From assembly GCA_026707225.1 (NCBI GenBank), contig JAPOXG010000058.1, forward strand, positions 124,001 to 188,000: a stretch of 64,000 nt of DNA. Direction: 5' to 3'. A program made the translations under genes and the position numbers. Shown here piece by piece: positions 9,177 to 17,826 of the stretch; within the stretch, counting starts at the first letter, position 1, and every line of letters starts with the position of its first letter. The notes below the pieces were generated by a model. The model ran no database searches, was not told the origin of the DNA, and saw only the letters and a program-made list of their open reading frames with translations. Source of the DNA: Chloroflexota bacterium (GTDB lineage: Bacteria > Chloroflexota > Anaerolineae > Aggregatilineales > Phototrophicaceae).

Positions 9177-9238
9177 ATCAAAGTGTCCTCTGCCCAAGGC
9201 CTGTTAAGCGGCTACGGATTCTAGCAAACTTGGCTAGC

Positions 9239-9994
9239 TTAAGGTATGGCGACTTGATGAGCCAAGCGCGGGACTTGAGCGCGAGCGCCGGCGCCGGTCG
9301 GCTCGCTCTCGCCCGCTTTCAATGCCCAAACTTGACTGTAGTCTTCCTGCCAAATCTCAATGCGAATGTCGCGCATGCCCAGCGCCTCCAGCTCGCGCCG
9401 CATTTTCTGCTCATTCCAGGCACGATTTGGCATCCAGCGCGTGTCGATGCGGATGGATGTCAGCAGCGCGCCGCCCGGGCGCAGCACCCGACACATCTCC
9501 TTGAGGGCAGCCTGCGGGTCGGGCAGGAACTCAAGCGCCTCCAGGCAGGTTACGACATCGAAAGCGTCATCGTCAAAAGGCAATCGCTCTCCTGCGTCAT
9601 GGCGCGTCAAAGTGATGTAGCCCTCGAAGCGCTCGGCGGCAACTTTCCGTCGGGCGACATCCAACATCCGGCGGCTGGCGTCCATGCCAAGAACGTGGCC
9701 GCGGAAGCATCCGTTGCGCGCCATGATTAGCGGCAGGCGTCCGGCGCCGGTCGCCACATCCAGTATCAGCGGATCAGCCTGGGGCTGGATGCGCGCCATA
9801 ATCGCCTGGGAAATCAACATCAGGTCGGCATGATCGTCAAATTGCTTGACGCGATCATAGCGCGAAGCGTAGAGGTCATAGAGCAAAATGACCATGCGCC
9901 GGCCCAGGTAGACGCCTTCGGTCTCCACGATCAGCCACCAGAATAGGAAGCCGAGAACGAGCAGCAGCAAGAGAACCGCCAGAAGCGACATCAT
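9239..9994 (-). CDS. Membrane-anchored class I SAM-dependent methyltransferase
   Basis: A 251-residue protein. Residues 3-24 are a strongly hydrophobic anchor (LLAVLLLLLVLGFLFWWLIV). A Methyltransf_11-like domain follows: motif I ILDVATGAGRLPLIMA near residue 77-92, acidic strand-2 end GMDAS, FDVVTCLEALEFLPDP (motif post I/II), and LRPGGALLTSI. The substrate is unknown; similar anchored methyltransferases act on lipids or quinones. It follows the ABC exporter by 42 bases on the same strand and precedes argS, so a small envelope-related operon is possible. Confidence 0.85.
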   Translation of the reverse strand: MMSLLAVLLLLLVLGFLFWWLIVETEGVYLGRRMVILLYDLYASRYDRVKQFDDHADLMLISQAIMARIQPQADPLILDVATGAGRLPLIMARNGCFRGHVLGMDASRRMLDVARRKVAAERFEGYITLTRHDAGERLPFDDDAFDVVTCLEALEFLPDPQAALKEMCRVLRPGGALLTSIRIDTRWMPNRAWNEQKMRRELEALGMRDIRIEIWQEDYSQVWALKAGESEPTGAGARAQVPRLAHQVAIP

Positions 9995-10036
9995 GCGAAT
10001 TGCAGATCGCCGGGCGCTTGTGAATTGAATCCTGTT

Positions 10037-11848
10037 CTAGGGGCACGCCTCGCCGGCGACAAAGAGATCCGTCTCGCGAAACTGCATCGCATAAAGTTTG
10101 GCATAGAGCCCCCGCTGCGCCATCAGTTCTTCATGTGGTCCCAGCTCGATGATCCGCCCCCGGTCGAGCACGGCGATGCGATGCGCGACGCGAGTCGTGC
10201 TCAACCGATGGGCGATGATCAGGGTCGTTCGATGCTTCATCAGGCGAGCCAGCGCCTCTTGCACCAATTGCTCGCTTTCGTTATCCAGGCTGGATGTTGC
10301 TTCATCCAGCAGCAGGATTGACGGATTCTTAAGCAAGGCGCGCGCGATGGCGACGCGTTGACGCTGCCCGCCGCTCAGCTTGATGCCGCGCTCGCCGACG
10401 ATGGTATCGTAGCCCTGCGGCAACTCGATGATGAAGTCGTGAGCGTTGGCTGACCGCGCCGCCTCAATCATTTCTGCTTCAAGCGCGTCCAGCTTGCCGT
10501 ACAAAATGTTCTCGCGAATGCTGCCGCCGAAGAGCAGCGTCTCTTGCGGCACGATGCCGATGTGCCCGCGCAGGCTGGTCTGCGTCAAGTCGCGGATGTC
10601 CTGCCCGTCGATGCAAATGGAACCGGCGTCCACATCGAAGAAGCGCGGAATCAGGTTGAAGAACGTGCTTTTGCCCGCGCCGCTGGGCCCCACCAAAGCG
10701 ATGATCTCGCCCTCGGCGATCTCAAGGTTAATATCGCTCAGAACTTCCAGACCGTCTTCATAGGTGAAGCTGACCCCTTGCAGGGAAATCGCGCCATTGA
10801 CCGAGGCCAGATGCTTGGCTTTTGGCGCATCGCGAATATCGGGCTGCGTATCGAGAATCTCGAACACGCGCTTGGTTGCGCCCAGGGCTTCCTGAACCTG
10901 CGAGTACATGCTGATCACGCCGGCGAAGTTGGCCGCCACCGTCAAGCCATAGATCAGAAAGGCGATCAATTCGCCCGCGCTCAGCCGGCCATCAAGCACT
11001 TCGCGACCGCCAAACCACAATATCAGCGCCAAACCGGCGAAGGCGAAGAAGGCGATGATGGGACCGAAAACCGAGCGTATCGTGAGCAATTTGACCGCCG
11101 CGCGAAAGGCGATCTCGATAGCCTTGTTGTAGCGGGCGATCTCGTAGCTCTCGCGCACGAAGCTCTTGACTTCGCGGATATTCTGAAAGACCTCTTCGGC
11201 GACGACGGTAGCGCCGGCGATTTCATCTTGCACGCGCGTGCTTGCCCGGCGAATGGCGCTCCCCAGGACGAAGGCGACCGCGACGATGATAGGCATCAGC
11301 ACGATGATGAAGAGCGTCAGGCGCCAGTTCAAGTAGAACATGATCGCCACCGAGCCTATCAGCGTCAGCGTCTGCTGCAGAAAGCCGCTGATGTTGCCGG
11401 TGAGCACGGTACGAACGACGGTGACATCGGACGAGATGCGGCTGATGAGTTCGCCCACGCGCCTGTCGTTGTAGTACTTGATCGACAGCGTCTGAAAGTG
11501 GGCGTAGAGCTGGCAGCGCATATCGACCACGATCTTCTCGCCGACATAATTGAGATGATAATTTTGCAGAAAGCTCGCCAGCGACCGGAAAATGAAGACG
11601 GCCAAGAGCGCGAGCGTGATCGTATCCAGCAGCATGATATCGGCGTCGGTGAATACGGAATCAATCACCCGCTGAATCACCGCCGGAAACACCAGGCTGA
11701 GCGCCGATGCGAAGCATAAGCCAATCGCCGCGAACAGCAGCCGCAGCTTGTAGGCGGCCAAATAAGAAAGGAGCCGCCGCCACTGCATGGGCGCTGCCGG
11801 TACGTCGCGATTCTTGTCTCCGCCAGGAGAACGGATTCGATAAATCAT
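10037..11848 (-). CDS. ABC exporter, fused membrane and ATPase domains (MsbA/LmrA-like)
   Basis: A 603-residue half-transporter expected to act as a homodimer. About six membrane helices lie in residues 30-320 (KLRLLFAAIGLCFASALSLVF as helix 1, then LLDTITLALLAVFIF). The nucleotide-binding domain has Walker A GPSGAGKSTF near 386, Q-loop VPQETLLF, signature LSGGQRQRVAIARALL near 491, Walker B ILLLDEATSSLD near 511 and H-loop AHRLST near 546. The substrate (lipid, drug or peptide) is not readable from sequence. It stands between the large glycosidase-like gene and the methyltransferase, all on one strand. Confidence 0.93.
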   Translation of the reverse strand: MIYRIRSPGGDKNRDVPAAPMQWRRLLSYLAAYKLRLLFAAIGLCFASALSLVFPAVIQRVIDSVFTDADIMLLDTITLALLAVFIFRSLASFLQNYHLNYVGEKIVVDMRCQLYAHFQTLSIKYYNDRRVGELISRISSDVTVVRTVLTGNISGFLQQTLTLIGSVAIMFYLNWRLTLFIIVLMPIIVAVAFVLGSAIRRASTRVQDEIAGATVVAEEVFQNIREVKSFVRESYEIARYNKAIEIAFRAAVKLLTIRSVFGPIIAFFAFAGLALILWFGGREVLDGRLSAGELIAFLIYGLTVAANFAGVISMYSQVQEALGATKRVFEILDTQPDIRDAPKAKHLASVNGAISLQGVSFTYEDGLEVLSDINLEIAEGEIIALVGPSGAGKSTFFNLIPRFFDVDAGSICIDGQDIRDLTQTSLRGHIGIVPQETLLFGGSIRENILYGKLDALEAEMIEAARSANAHDFIIELPQGYDTIVGERGIKLSGGQRQRVAIARALLKNPSILLLDEATSSLDNESEQLVQEALARLMKHRTTLIIAHRLSTTRVAHRIAVLDRGRIIELGPHEELMAQRGLYAKLYAMQFRETDLFVAGEACP

Positions 11849-11941
11849 GTCACCGTTGCGCGCTCGCCCGGCGGGAGAAGGCGCCGCGCCGCCAAGGCCT
11901 CAGAGGCATGCTTCTCCTCGCCGCCGGCTGCGACAGCGCTG

Positions 11942-14542
11942 CTACGCAGGGCTCGAATCGACATCATTTTCGTCCGAGGCTGGGTCGGCTGACGCGTCAT
12001 CAGCTGCATATTCAGCCTCCGCAGCGTCATCGACATCAATGATCAGCCGGTCATCGTCATCGGTCTCGCTGGGCAGGGAGGCATCCGGCAGCTCCCTTGG
12101 CTCGCTCGCCTCGACGATCGTGCTAACTGGAGTTGGATCCTGAACGAGCTGCCAGGGCGCGTCGGCTGGCAATCGCTCGCTGTGGCCGGTGGGAAACTCG
12201 ATGAGTATCAAATCGCTGTCTCGCCGGACGAAGACGCCGTGCTGCTCAACCGAAATCGCGTCTCCCCAGGTGAATTCGCCGCCCACCCAGACGCGGTCCG
12301 GCGCAGCGATTGAGACGCCAAGGAGATCGCAGAGCAATTTCAACGGGACGATGCCGCCGATGTGATGAGCCTCGCCGAAGCCCTTGGCCTCGTCCGCGTG
12401 ATAAAATTGCGACAGCTTGCCTTCTCGGGCCAGGACGCGCGCCAAGCCAGCGAGGACACGTTTTATCAGCGCGGTCGCTTCCCGCCGGTAGCCGGCCGCC
12501 ACCATGCCTTCGCCAATCTGTGACAGCCAGTACATCCAGATGCCGCCGCCGCCGCGCGCATTGGAGGGGTCGAAGTTGCGGTCGCTCGCGCTGACCATGG
12601 TCAAGCCATTCGGTCGCAGAAAATGCGCTTCGTCCAACGCCAACTCAACTAAGGCGGCGGCCCGCTCTGGAGGCAGGCGTCGACAGATCAGCGGGATCAG
12701 AGCGTTGATATCGAGCCGACTGCTATCGATTGTGGTGGCGTAAACCTTGTATACCCGGCTCAAGCCTTCGATGGCGATGCGGTGAACATGCGAGAGCGGC
12801 TTTTCGGTGGTGTAGACGCCCTGGCGATTCTGCCAATCAAACTCCTCAGCCGCCGCTTCAATCGCGCATTCCTCGCCTTCTTGGTCTCTGCCTGCCAGCT
12901 TTAAGGTGATCCGCGGCCGTTGGCTGACGCCGCCGACCACGCGAACGACGACTCTTGCCGGCATCAGCAGCGCATGATCCAGTTCGTGAGACTGGTCGCC
13001 CGCGCCTCGATGAAGCAGTTCCTCTGCTCCCGCGCTGATATGCGTGTCGCGGTCGCGATAACGATAGCGCCGGCCGTCCCAGAATTCTTCCAGGCTCGCT
13101 TCCATCATTGCGCGTTGTTTGGAGAGGATCTGCGCGCTTTCCTTTTCATCCAAGCGCTCCGCGATCTGGCAGAGCGCATCGGCTTCGGCAATCAAGTAAG
13201 CCAGCAGGTCGGGGCCTTCCATTTGTTCGATTTCGGCCCCCTGCGCCCAGTATTGACCCTGTCCGAAGGTAGGAAAGGCGACATAGCCCATTTGCCGTTC
13301 CGAGCGCCACTCCGGGACGCCGTCATCATCCGCGTCCATATCGCTTTGCAGCCAGCGGCCGAAGAAAGCAACCAGACCCGGGTAGAGCTCGCGCAGAAAG
13401 TCTTGATCGCCCGTTCGCTCATAAACCTGCCAGCTGAGACGCGCCAAGAGCGGCATCATCAGTAGACCCTGCCGCTGACCAGCCAACCCTGGCTGACGAT
13501 CGACAAAGCCCGCTTCATCCTGCGTCGACAGATAATTTCGAATCAGTCCCTTGGCGAGCTCGGAGTCGATATTGGCGACCGCGCTGACAGCCGGAAAGGC
13601 GAGCGTCGGGTCTTGCCCGGCCCAGGCGCGGATATGATCGCCCCCGTCGCCGCGCCGGCTCCAACCGCGATCGCCGACGCGATTGGCGACGATAGAGGCT
13701 TGGGGCAGATGCTCGCTTGGCGCCATAAAACCTTTGATCAGATGCGCATAAGAGAGATCGATGACGAGGTCCCAATCTTCATTTCCGCTGCTTATCCGAG
13801 GGACCGCGGCGGCATCGCGCTCGATGACTTCGAAGTGTCGATCCCAGGGCCGCGACATCCAGTTCATCGCCACGCTGAAGGAGTCGCGCATGTCTTCCAG
13901 CCCCGCCACAGCAAAAGGCACACGCGCGGTCTCCGACGGCGGCAGCTTCAGCAGGCGGCCGATTTTCGGGCTGCCGATGCGTCCGCCATAAATCTCGGCG
14001 CTCGCGCCTTCCAAGGTGGCGACGGGATTGATATTGCCGATCTGCCCCAGATGCAGCGCCAGGGTTCCATCGCCCAGCGTCAGCACATTGAGCTGAACCT
14101 TGCGGCTGTTGATCACGGCCTGGCCAAAGAGCTCAAGCTGTAGCTGAAGAGCCTCAGCGCTCGTGTTGGTCAGCGCGAATTCACCGCCGGCCGCGCGCGA
14201 CTCCATCACCCAAAAGCGCGCGACCAGCGAAACAGCGGCCATCGGCGCCGCCTCGATTTGCATATAGTTCGGCGCGATGTGGGTTATGACCGGGGGCGCG
14301 GCGTAAGTCTGCTGCTGATAAATCAAGCCTTCGCCAATGCGCCACATCGGCACGAGGCTGACGAGGCCCGCTCGCCCGCCAAATTGCGTTTGAAAAGCCA
14401 GCGCCGCCTCATCGCGCCGGCCAAGTCGGACGGTCCAGGCTTGATCATCGCAGTAATCGGCGCGGCTGTTGCGGGCGTCCGCCGCCAGGTAGCACTCGAA
14501 TGGCCTGCTCGCGTCTATCGAATGGCGTCGGAGATTGCGCAT
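11942..14542 (-). CDS. Large (alpha/alpha)6 six-hairpin glycosidase-like protein
   Basis: A protein of about 866 residues. The N-terminal third is beta-rich (VSLVPMWRIGEG, FALTNTSAEALQLQLELFGQ). It is followed by an (alpha/alpha)6-barrel-like region with DPTLAFPAVSAVANIDSELA, LYPGLVAFFGRWLQSDMDADDDGVPEW and WMYWLSQIGEGMVAAGYR. These are traits of trehalase/GH63/MGH1-type glycosidases. The last 45 residues are an extremely acidic low-complexity tail (ETDDDDRLIIDVDDAAEAE...). ATG 14542 starts just after the lipoprotein stop; the in-frame ATG at 14620 would overlap that gene by 59 bases. The pair of catalytic acids is not certain, so enzyme activity is an inference. No signal peptide is seen, so it is probably cytoplasmic. 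Confidence 0.75.
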   Translation of the reverse strand: MRNLRRHSIDASRPFECYLAADARNSRADYCDDQAWTVRLGRRDEAALAFQTQFGGRAGLVSLVPMWRIGEGLIYQQQTYAAPPVITHIAPNYMQIEAAPMAAVSLVARFWVMESRAAGGEFALTNTSAEALQLQLELFGQAVINSRKVQLNVLTLGDGTLALHLGQIGNINPVATLEGASAEIYGGRIGSPKIGRLLKLPPSETARVPFAVAGLEDMRDSFSVAMNWMSRPWDRHFEVIERDAAAVPRISSGNEDWDLVIDLSYAHLIKGFMAPSEHLPQASIVANRVGDRGWSRRGDGGDHIRAWAGQDPTLAFPAVSAVANIDSELAKGLIRNYLSTQDEAGFVDRQPGLAGQRQGLLMMPLLARLSWQVYERTGDQDFLRELYPGLVAFFGRWLQSDMDADDDGVPEWRSERQMGYVAFPTFGQGQYWAQGAEIEQMEGPDLLAYLIAEADALCQIAERLDEKESAQILSKQRAMMEASLEEFWDGRRYRYRDRDTHISAGAEELLHRGAGDQSHELDHALLMPARVVVRVVGGVSQRPRITLKLAGRDQEGEECAIEAAAEEFDWQNRQGVYTTEKPLSHVHRIAIEGLSRVYKVYATTIDSSRLDINALIPLICRRLPPERAAALVELALDEAHFLRPNGLTMVSASDRNFDPSNARGGGGIWMYWLSQIGEGMVAAGYRREATALIKRVLAGLARVLAREGKLSQFYHADEAKGFGEAHHIGGIVPLKLLCDLLGVSIAAPDRVWVGGEFTWGDAISVEQHGVFVRRDSDLILIEFPTGHSERLPADAPWQLVQDPTPVSTIVEASEPRELPDASLPSETDDDDRLIIDVDDAAEAEYAADDASADPASDENDVDSSPA

Positions 14543-14561
14543 GGTTAGGGCTTCGAGCTCG

Positions 14562-15233
14562 TCAATCGCTTTGGATGCGCCAACTGCGGGAGCCTTCAAT
14601 GAATTGCACGACGTCGCCACCCAGATTCCTCACCTGATGGTAACCCGGCTCCGGCACATACTCGTTGTCATCATTCACAAAACCGCCATGATGGTACTCG
14701 TAACGGGTTGTGTGCCCGATTTCGACATCCAGCGCCCAGCCAGTCGCCAGACGCACTTCCGGATTCTCGCGCCATAGTTTGCCGAAGCCGCGAATGGGCT
14801 GCAAGCGGCCCTCGGGCGGCAAAATCTGTGGATCGGATTCCGCATCGCCTTCCACGAACGTATCTTCGTAGACGCTCCAGATATTCTTCCCGCCGTCATT
14901 TTCCGTCAGCACCCAGATCTGGGTGTTGGGCTGGAGCCAAAACATCCAGCCGCCCTCAAAGCGCTGTTCAGCAACATAGATGGAGCCGATTATCGTTTCC
15001 GGAAACGGATCCGGCGTCGGCGTCAATGTCGGCGTCGCCGTCGGCACCGCTTCGGTCGCCTTGGTGATGGCGGTGGCGGTCGCCGCGAGACTGTCCGCGG
15101 TGGCGACCGCTTGGGCGAGGGCATCAGACAGGGCGGTAGCGGTCACGTCCGCCGGCGATGTCGACTGGCTTTGACAAGCTGTCAAGAGCAGGATCCAAAC
15201 TATTAGACCGACTGTATGTCTTGACAAAGGCAT
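14562..15233 (-). CDS. Predicted lipoprotein, unknown function
   Basis: A 223-residue exported protein. It has a signal peptide with lipobox (VGLIVWILLLTAC, Cys20), then an Ala/Thr-rich linker with repeated TPT elements (about residues 50-76), then a compact domain with several tryptophans (GGWMFWLQPNTQIWVL, NIWSVYEDTF, FGKLWRENPEV). This is probably a small beta-rich surface domain. No family is recognised. It is the first gene of the minus-strand run that leads into the glycosidase-like gene. A possible -10 (TACAAT, 15280-15275 on the minus strand) lies upstream, but its -35 is poor. Confidence 0.8.
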   Translation of the reverse strand: MPLSRHTVGLIVWILLLTACQSQSTSPADVTATALSDALAQAVATADSLAATATAITKATEAVPTATPTLTPTPDPFPETIIGSIYVAEQRFEGGWMFWLQPNTQIWVLTENDGGKNIWSVYEDTFVEGDAESDPQILPPEGRLQPIRGFGKLWRENPEVRLATGWALDVEIGHTTRYEYHHGGFVNDDNEYVPEPGYHQVRNLGGDVVQFIEGSRSWRIQSD

Positions 15234-15425
15234 GAGGAGGGCTCCGCCAGAGAAACGATTAGCGAGATGAAATCATTGTATCAAAGAAAATCGATAAGCA
15301 AGTTGACCGATCCGGCCGGCTTCCGCCATGACGGCGCCAGTCTCATCTCGTTTACTATTCTGGGTTTTCACCTTGGTTTCCATTCTTTAGCATATACGCG
15401 GGGTGCGGAGCTAAAGGCGCGCTGA

Positions 15426-15755
15426 ATGGACAATCGACCGACGAATATCACCGTGGACCGGAAAAAGGGCGAACTGCAAATCATCTGGGACGACGGTCTC
15501 GCCAGCAGCTATCCCTTGGCGCAGTTGCGCGAAGCATGCCCTTGCGTCGAGTGCCGCGGCGGGCATGCCAAGATGGGCATGGAACACGCGCCCGATGACA
15601 TCCTCAAGCTGACGCCGCGCCGCTCTTATGCCATCACCGACATCAGCGCTGTCGGCAATTACGCGCTGCAGCCCAGTTGGGACGATGGCCACCACACGGG
15701 CATCTACACCTGGGAATATCTGCGGTTGATTTCGCCGCAGCAGCGGGCCGATTAG
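15426..15755 (+). CDS. DUF971 (gamma-butyrobetaine hydroxylase N-terminal-like) protein
   Basis: A 109-residue single-domain protein. The DUF971 pattern is clear: ITVDRKKGELQIIWDDG, YPLAQLREACPCVECRGGH with a C-x-C-x2-C cluster that binds zinc in related proteins, then ISAVGNYALQPSWDDGHHTGIYTWEYLR. In other bacteria the domain occurs alone or fused to Mrp-type Fe-S carriers; its exact role is not established. It begins 190 bases from the divergent lipoprotein gene. That gap (15234-15425) shows no RNA gene. Confidence 0.88.
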   Translation: MDNRPTNITVDRKKGELQIIWDDGLASSYPLAQLREACPCVECRGGHAKMGMEHAPDDILKLTPRRSYAITDISAVGNYALQPSWDDGHHTGIYTWEYLRLISPQQRAD

Positions 15756-15882
15756 TCGCCGCGGCCCGAATCGCCGAAGCGGCTTTGCGCAATGGCTTCC
15801 ACCCGGTAGCTTTGATCGACCTTCCTGACTATACTTGTCTTCGACTGTAGATCATCAGCCTCGTCCGGGCAGGAATAAGGGT

Positions 15883-16767
15883 ATGCAGCTGCCCTCCCTT
15901 GATGTCGTGAAGCGCGCAATCGGCGTCGAACTGGAGCGCACGGCCTGCCGCTACAATGAGCGCGATGTCGCTCTGTATGCGCTGGGCATTGGCGCGCCGG
16001 CCGATCCCCTCGATCAAGATGAGTTGAAATTCGTCTATGAGCAGAGCAGCGTCGGTTTTCAAGTCTTTCCCACCTTCGCCGTCGTCTTCTCGTACGAATT
16101 CAATCGCCGCGTGCCAATGGGCGAAATCGCCGGCATCAAGTATCACCCAATGATGGTCGTGCATGGCGAACAATTCCTGCGCGTCAATCGACCCTTGCCC
16201 AAGGCGGCGACCGTGACTTCCACGATCGCGATATCGGACATTTACGACAAGGGCAGCGGGCTGCTAATGATCATCGACATAAGGAGCTGTCTCGATGATG
16301 GCTCAGAGCTGGCGACGGCTCGACATTCGCTATTTTTCCGCGGGCTGGGCGGATTCGGCGGCGAGCGCGGCCCTTCGTCCCGATGGGTCTGGCCAGAGCG
16401 CGAGCCCGACTTTGTGTTTGAGGAATCCACTGATGTGGCGCAGGCTTTGCTTTATCGTCTGGCCGGCGATGACAACCCGCTGCACGCGGACCCGCAATGG
16501 GTTGTAAGCGGCGGCTACGAGAAACCGATACTGCACGGCTTGTGCACGATGGGATTCGCCGCCCGCGCCATCATCAAGCGCTGCGCCGACAACGACCCAG
16601 ACCGCTTCAAATCGATCAAAGTTCGTTTCTCTCGCCACGTCTTCCCCGGCGAGACACTGGTGACCGAAATGTGGCGCGAATCGGACCATGAGATTCGCTT
16701 TCAGACCAAGGTAAAGGAACGCTCCCTGGTCGTCCTGAGCCACGGCGTCATGCAATTGCGGGGATGA
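15883..16767 (+). CDS. MaoC-like (R)-specific enoyl-CoA hydratase 2
   Basis: A 294-residue double-hotdog protein predicted to hydrate trans-2-enoyl-CoA or a related thioester. The C-terminal repeat has the hydratase-2 motif YRLAGDDNPLHADP (about 189-203) with the catalytic Asp and His, followed by PILHGLCTMGFAARAI. The N-terminal repeat (YALGIGAPADPLDQDELKFVYEQ, FPTFAVVFSYEF) lacks the catalytic motif, as in eukaryotic-type MFE-2 hydratases. ATG 15883 is preferred over TTG 15835 because AGGAATAAGG lies just upstream. The galT gene begins 4 bases after its stop, so they are co-transcribed even though the pathway link is unclear. Confidence 0.9.
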   Translation: MQLPSLDVVKRAIGVELERTACRYNERDVALYALGIGAPADPLDQDELKFVYEQSSVGFQVFPTFAVVFSYEFNRRVPMGEIAGIKYHPMMVVHGEQFLRVNRPLPKAATVTSTIAISDIYDKGSGLLMIIDIRSCLDDGSELATARHSLFFRGLGGFGGERGPSSRWVWPEREPDFVFEESTDVAQALLYRLAGDDNPLHADPQWVVSGGYEKPILHGLCTMGFAARAIIKRCADNDPDRFKSIKVRFSRHVFPGETLVTEMWRESDHEIRFQTKVKERSLVVLSHGVMQLRG

Positions 16768-16770
16768 GGC

Positions 16771-17808
16771 GTGACCTTCGATCTCACAAGACATCCGCAT
16801 CGGCGTTACAACGCGCTGCTGGATGAGTGGATTTTGGTCTCGCCCCATAGGACGAATCGACCCTGGCAAGGGGGCGTCGAGAAATTGCCGCTGGACCGGC
16901 GCTCCCGCTACGACCCCAAATGCTATCTGTGCCCGGGCAATACGCGCGCCAACGGAGAGCGCAATCCGGAATACGAGAGCACATTCGCTTTTATCAATGA
17001 CTTCGCCGCTGTGCTGCCCGATGTGCCACCGGCGCAGACGGGCGGCGAATCGCTGTTCCGCGCCCGGTCGGTTCGCGGTGAGGCGCGCGTCCTCTGTTTT
17101 TCACCGCGCCACGATTTGACGCTGGCGGAAATGTCGCTGGGGGAGATCCGCCTGGTGGCAGACCTGTGGGCGGCGCAAACTAGTGAGCTTGGCGCCCGCT
17201 ACTGCTGGGTTCAGGTTTTTGAAAACAGAGGCGATATGATGGGCGCCTCGAATCCGCATCCGCACGGGCAAATCTGGGCGACTGATCGCCTGGGCGCCAT
17301 CGCCGCGCGGGAAGATCAACAGCAGCGCGCTTACCAGGAAAGAAACGGAACCAACCTGCTGCGAGATTATGCGCATCAAGAGGGGCAGATTGGCGAACGC
17401 TGCGTGCTGGAAAACGCTAGCTGGCTGGTCGTGGCGCCTTATTGGGCGGTGTGGCCATTCGAAACGCTGCTGCTGCCCAAGTCGCCCGTGCGGTGCTTGC
17501 CCGATTTGGGCGATGGCCAACGGAATGACCTGGCAGCCATCTTGAAAGGCCTGCTGGTGAAATATGACAATCTGTTTGAGGTCTCATTCCCCTATTCGAT
17601 GGGTTGGCATGGCGCGCCATACGACGGCGCCGACAACGCGCACTGGCAATTGCACGCCCACTTTTTTCCGCCCCTGCTGCGTTCTGCGACCGTGAAGAAG
17701 TTCATGGTCGGCTACGAAATGCTGGCCGAGGCTCAGCGCGACATCACGCCGGAAGAAGCCGCCAGCCGGCTGCGGCAAGCGTCAGAGGTTCACTTCAAAC
17801 TGCGTTGA
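16771..17808 (+). CDS. galT: Galactose-1-phosphate uridylyltransferase
   Basis: This 345-residue enzyme transfers UMP between UDP-glucose and galactose-1-phosphate in the Leloir pathway. Markers are the zinc/iron ligand motif CYLCPGN near residue 51, [21 protein letters not shown] with the active-site HPH triplet near 162-166, and a second histidine-triad half ([15 protein letters not shown]) near the C terminus. The GTG at 16771 follows GGGGATGAGG, a good ribosome-binding site. galK and galE are not nearby. It converges with the serine hydrolase gene at 17827. Confidence 0.96.
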   Translation: MTFDLTRHPHRRYNALLDEWILVSPHRTNRPWQGGVEKLPLDRRSRYDPKCYLCPGNTRANGERNPEYESTFAFINDFAAVLPDVPPAQTGGESLFRARSVRGEARVLCFSPRHDLTLAEMSLGEIRLVADLWAAQTSELGARYCWVQVFENRGDMMGASNPHPHGQIWATDRLGAIAAREDQQQRAYQERNGTNLLRDYAHQEGQIGERCVLENASWLVVAPYWAVWPFETLLLPKSPVRCLPDLGDGQRNDLAAILKGLLVKYDNLFEVSFPYSMGWHGAPYDGADNAHWQLHAHFFPPLLRSATVKKFMVGYEMLAEAQRDITPEEAASRLRQASEVHFKLR

Positions 17809-17826
17809 CGGGCGCCCGCCGCGCGC

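Noticed and set aside
10544-11719. Long open frame (391 codons) on the plus strand
   Set aside because: It is the antisense shadow of the ABC exporter; high GC keeps the complementary frame open. Its composition (many His, Arg, Gln, Asp) is that of antisense reading.
16784-16984. Minus-strand open frame within galT
   Set aside because: Antisense shadow of galT; no motif.
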